Source: SKGA01 sp051819745 (GTDB taxonomy: Archaea > Nanobdellota > Nanobdellia > Woesearchaeales > SKGA01). Taken from it: a DNA stretch of 14,897 nucleotides. The position numbers and the translations under genes are program-made. Below the pieces are notes generated by a model that was given only the letters and a program-made list of their open reading frames with translations, was not told the DNA's origin and did no database searches. The stretch is from the NCBI GenBank assembly GCA_051819745.1, contig JBNJGO010000022.1:1-14897 (forward strand), read 5' to 3'. Shown here in pieces: positions 14,070 through 14,897 of this stretch; positions within the stretch are counted from its first letter, which is position 1, and every line of letters starts with the position of its first letter.

Positions 14070-14897
14070 TTAGGGTCTATAAATAGTGTTTTTTTGATCA
14101 CCAATATATGGTTCTGCCTGTCCATGTTCCATTGTAAACAAACAATTTTGACTCCAAATTTCAGTATTAAGATTTTTGCTGACAAAATTAACTAATCTAT
14201 CAGAAATGTGTTTTTTACTGTTATACATCTCTTTGACTTTGGATGCGTCTTGAGAAGGGTTATTCATCGTCATGTACGCAACACCATCTTCTTCACCGAA
14301 ACCGGCATCTTGAAGAACTCTTGCAATACCTGATTTTCCAAGTGCTAAAAAACCTCGTTTTTCATAAGGTAGTGTCGCTTGTGCTGCGATGGTTTCCTCT
14401 ACAACAACATTACAACCATCTTCTTCAGTAGTTACCAAAATAGCATCTCCTTCGCGTTGGAAGTCGAAATTCTTCGGAGGCATAACACCCTGAGGTAATC
14501 TGATAATTGGCTTATCCTCGTGGTATGATTCATTGATATTATCTATTTTATTTTGACAAGCGGTTTCAAGCTGTTGATATGCGTCAATAGTTTTTCTACT
14601 TGGTTGTGTCGCCTGATATAATCTAATCGGAGTATCTTTTGCTAATTCTTCAACAACTTGAAGTTTGTATGGAATTCCTTTAGTATAATCAAAGCGTTCA
14701 AGACCAACAAGAACCATTTTTTCTTGCGCCTTATCTTTTGTAATGAGTTCTTCAAGAGTGCTGTCTTCGACTGGAATATCAAGAGAATTATTCCCTGCAC
14801 TTTTAGCGATTTTATCAAATGGAACTCCAATAGTATATGCTGTAAGTAACGTCTCACCCATAGGATGGTGTATTGTTTTTGAACCATAAGGACCTGA
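14070..14897 (-). CDS. C-terminal part of a GT20 glycosyltransferase (trehalose-6-phosphate synthase-like), cut by window edge
   Basis: The frame is open from the right edge to TAA at 14070-14072, giving 275 residues of the C-terminal half. LVGLERFDYTKGIPYKL matches the VDRLDYxKGxxxRL motif of OtsA-type synthases, followed by QATQPSRKTIDAYQQL (PSR...Y..L), IDNINESY (the V..IN..F region), and EEDGCNVVVEETIAAQ, which matches RDGMNLVAKEYVAAQ around the nucleotide-sugar site. GKSGIARVL and MNNPSQD stand where OtsA has SEFAGAAEEL and VNPYD. The enzyme would join a nucleotide-activated glucose to a sugar phosphate, most likely making trehalose 6-phosphate; a glucosylglycerol-phosphate-type activity is possible because the sequence is diverged. 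The in-frame ATG at 14861 is internal: the frame continues upstream with SGPYGSKTIHHP. The product is cytosolic. Confidence 0.8.
   Translation of the reverse strand, partial: SGPYGSKTIHHPMGETLLTAYTIGVPFDKIAKSAGNNSLDIPVEDSTLEELITKDKAQEKMVLVGLERFDYTKGIPYKLQVVEELAKDTPIRLYQATQPSRKTIDAYQQLETACQNKIDNINESYHEDKPIIRLPQGVMPPKNFDFQREGDAILVTTEEDGCNVVVEETIAAQATLPYEKRGFLALGKSGIARVLQDAGFGEEDGVAYMTMNNPSQDASKVKEMYNSKKHISDRLVNFVSKNLNTEIWSQNCLFTMEHGQAEPYIGDQKNTIYRP

Noticed and set aside
1..14897. CRISPR arrays, tRNA or rRNA genes, insertion sequences
   Set aside because: No regularly spaced direct repeats, no GGTTCGAATCC-like T-arm with a cloverleaf, no transposase or integrase frame and no paired terminal repeats were seen.

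Overview
The window looks like a chromosomal segment of an AT-rich archaeon. Most genes have an archaeal TATA-like box about 22-30 bases upstream of the start codon, so many transcripts would be leaderless (genes at 4448, 7945, 10284 minus and 14026 minus). Genes end in short T-tracts, and there is a lipobox lipoprotein and a family-B-polymerase relative. A small-genome lineage such as the DPANN group is a plausible guess, but no rRNA or other phylogenetic marker is present to fix it.

Layout. (1) 1-4271, plus strand: the C-terminal end of a winged-helix protein, an unrecognised 243-aa protein whose reading frame has no ATG/GTG/TTG at the proper place (best start ACG at 268 behind a Shine-Dalgarno sequence), and a 1075-aa fusion of a UvrD/AddA-type helicase to a four-cysteine RecB-like nuclease. 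(2) 4272-4447: a short, more GC-rich spacer with small hairpins and a doubtful mini-ORF. (3) 4448-7271: an apparent operon of an APC-type amino-acid permease and two tandem paralogous short-chain dehydrogenase (SDR) proteins, both of which have lost the catalytic tyrosine. (4) 7352-7873: a secreted Cys-rich lipoprotein ending in a Kazal-type protease-inhibitor domain. (5) 7945-9735: a membrane-anchored GH18 (chitinase / YaaH-like) glycosidase. (6) 9754-10284, minus: a histidine-phosphatase-family protein under an AT-only palindromic promoter. (7) 10510-13434, plus: a 974-aa protein that reads as a family B DNA polymerase with an intact 3'-5' exonuclease but all three polymerase motifs destroyed. 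(8) 13451-14897, minus: a stand-alone SpoT/MESH1-like HD hydrolase, and the C-terminal part of a GT20 (trehalose-6-phosphate synthase-like) glycosyltransferase that runs off the right edge.

How the parts may work together (inference): the left block is a DNA end-processing or repair/defence candidate (helicase-nuclease plus an unknown partner). The middle block couples substrate uptake to NAD-binding proteins that may no longer be ordinary dehydrogenases. The lipoprotein and GH18 protein are surface factors that would act on external proteases and glycans. The right edge (alarmone-hydrolase-like HD protein and compatible-solute synthesis) suggests stress response. The most unusual items are the exonuclease-only PolB relative, the tandem Tyr-less SDR pair and the ACG-start gene. 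No tRNA, rRNA, CRISPR array, insertion sequence or integrase was found.
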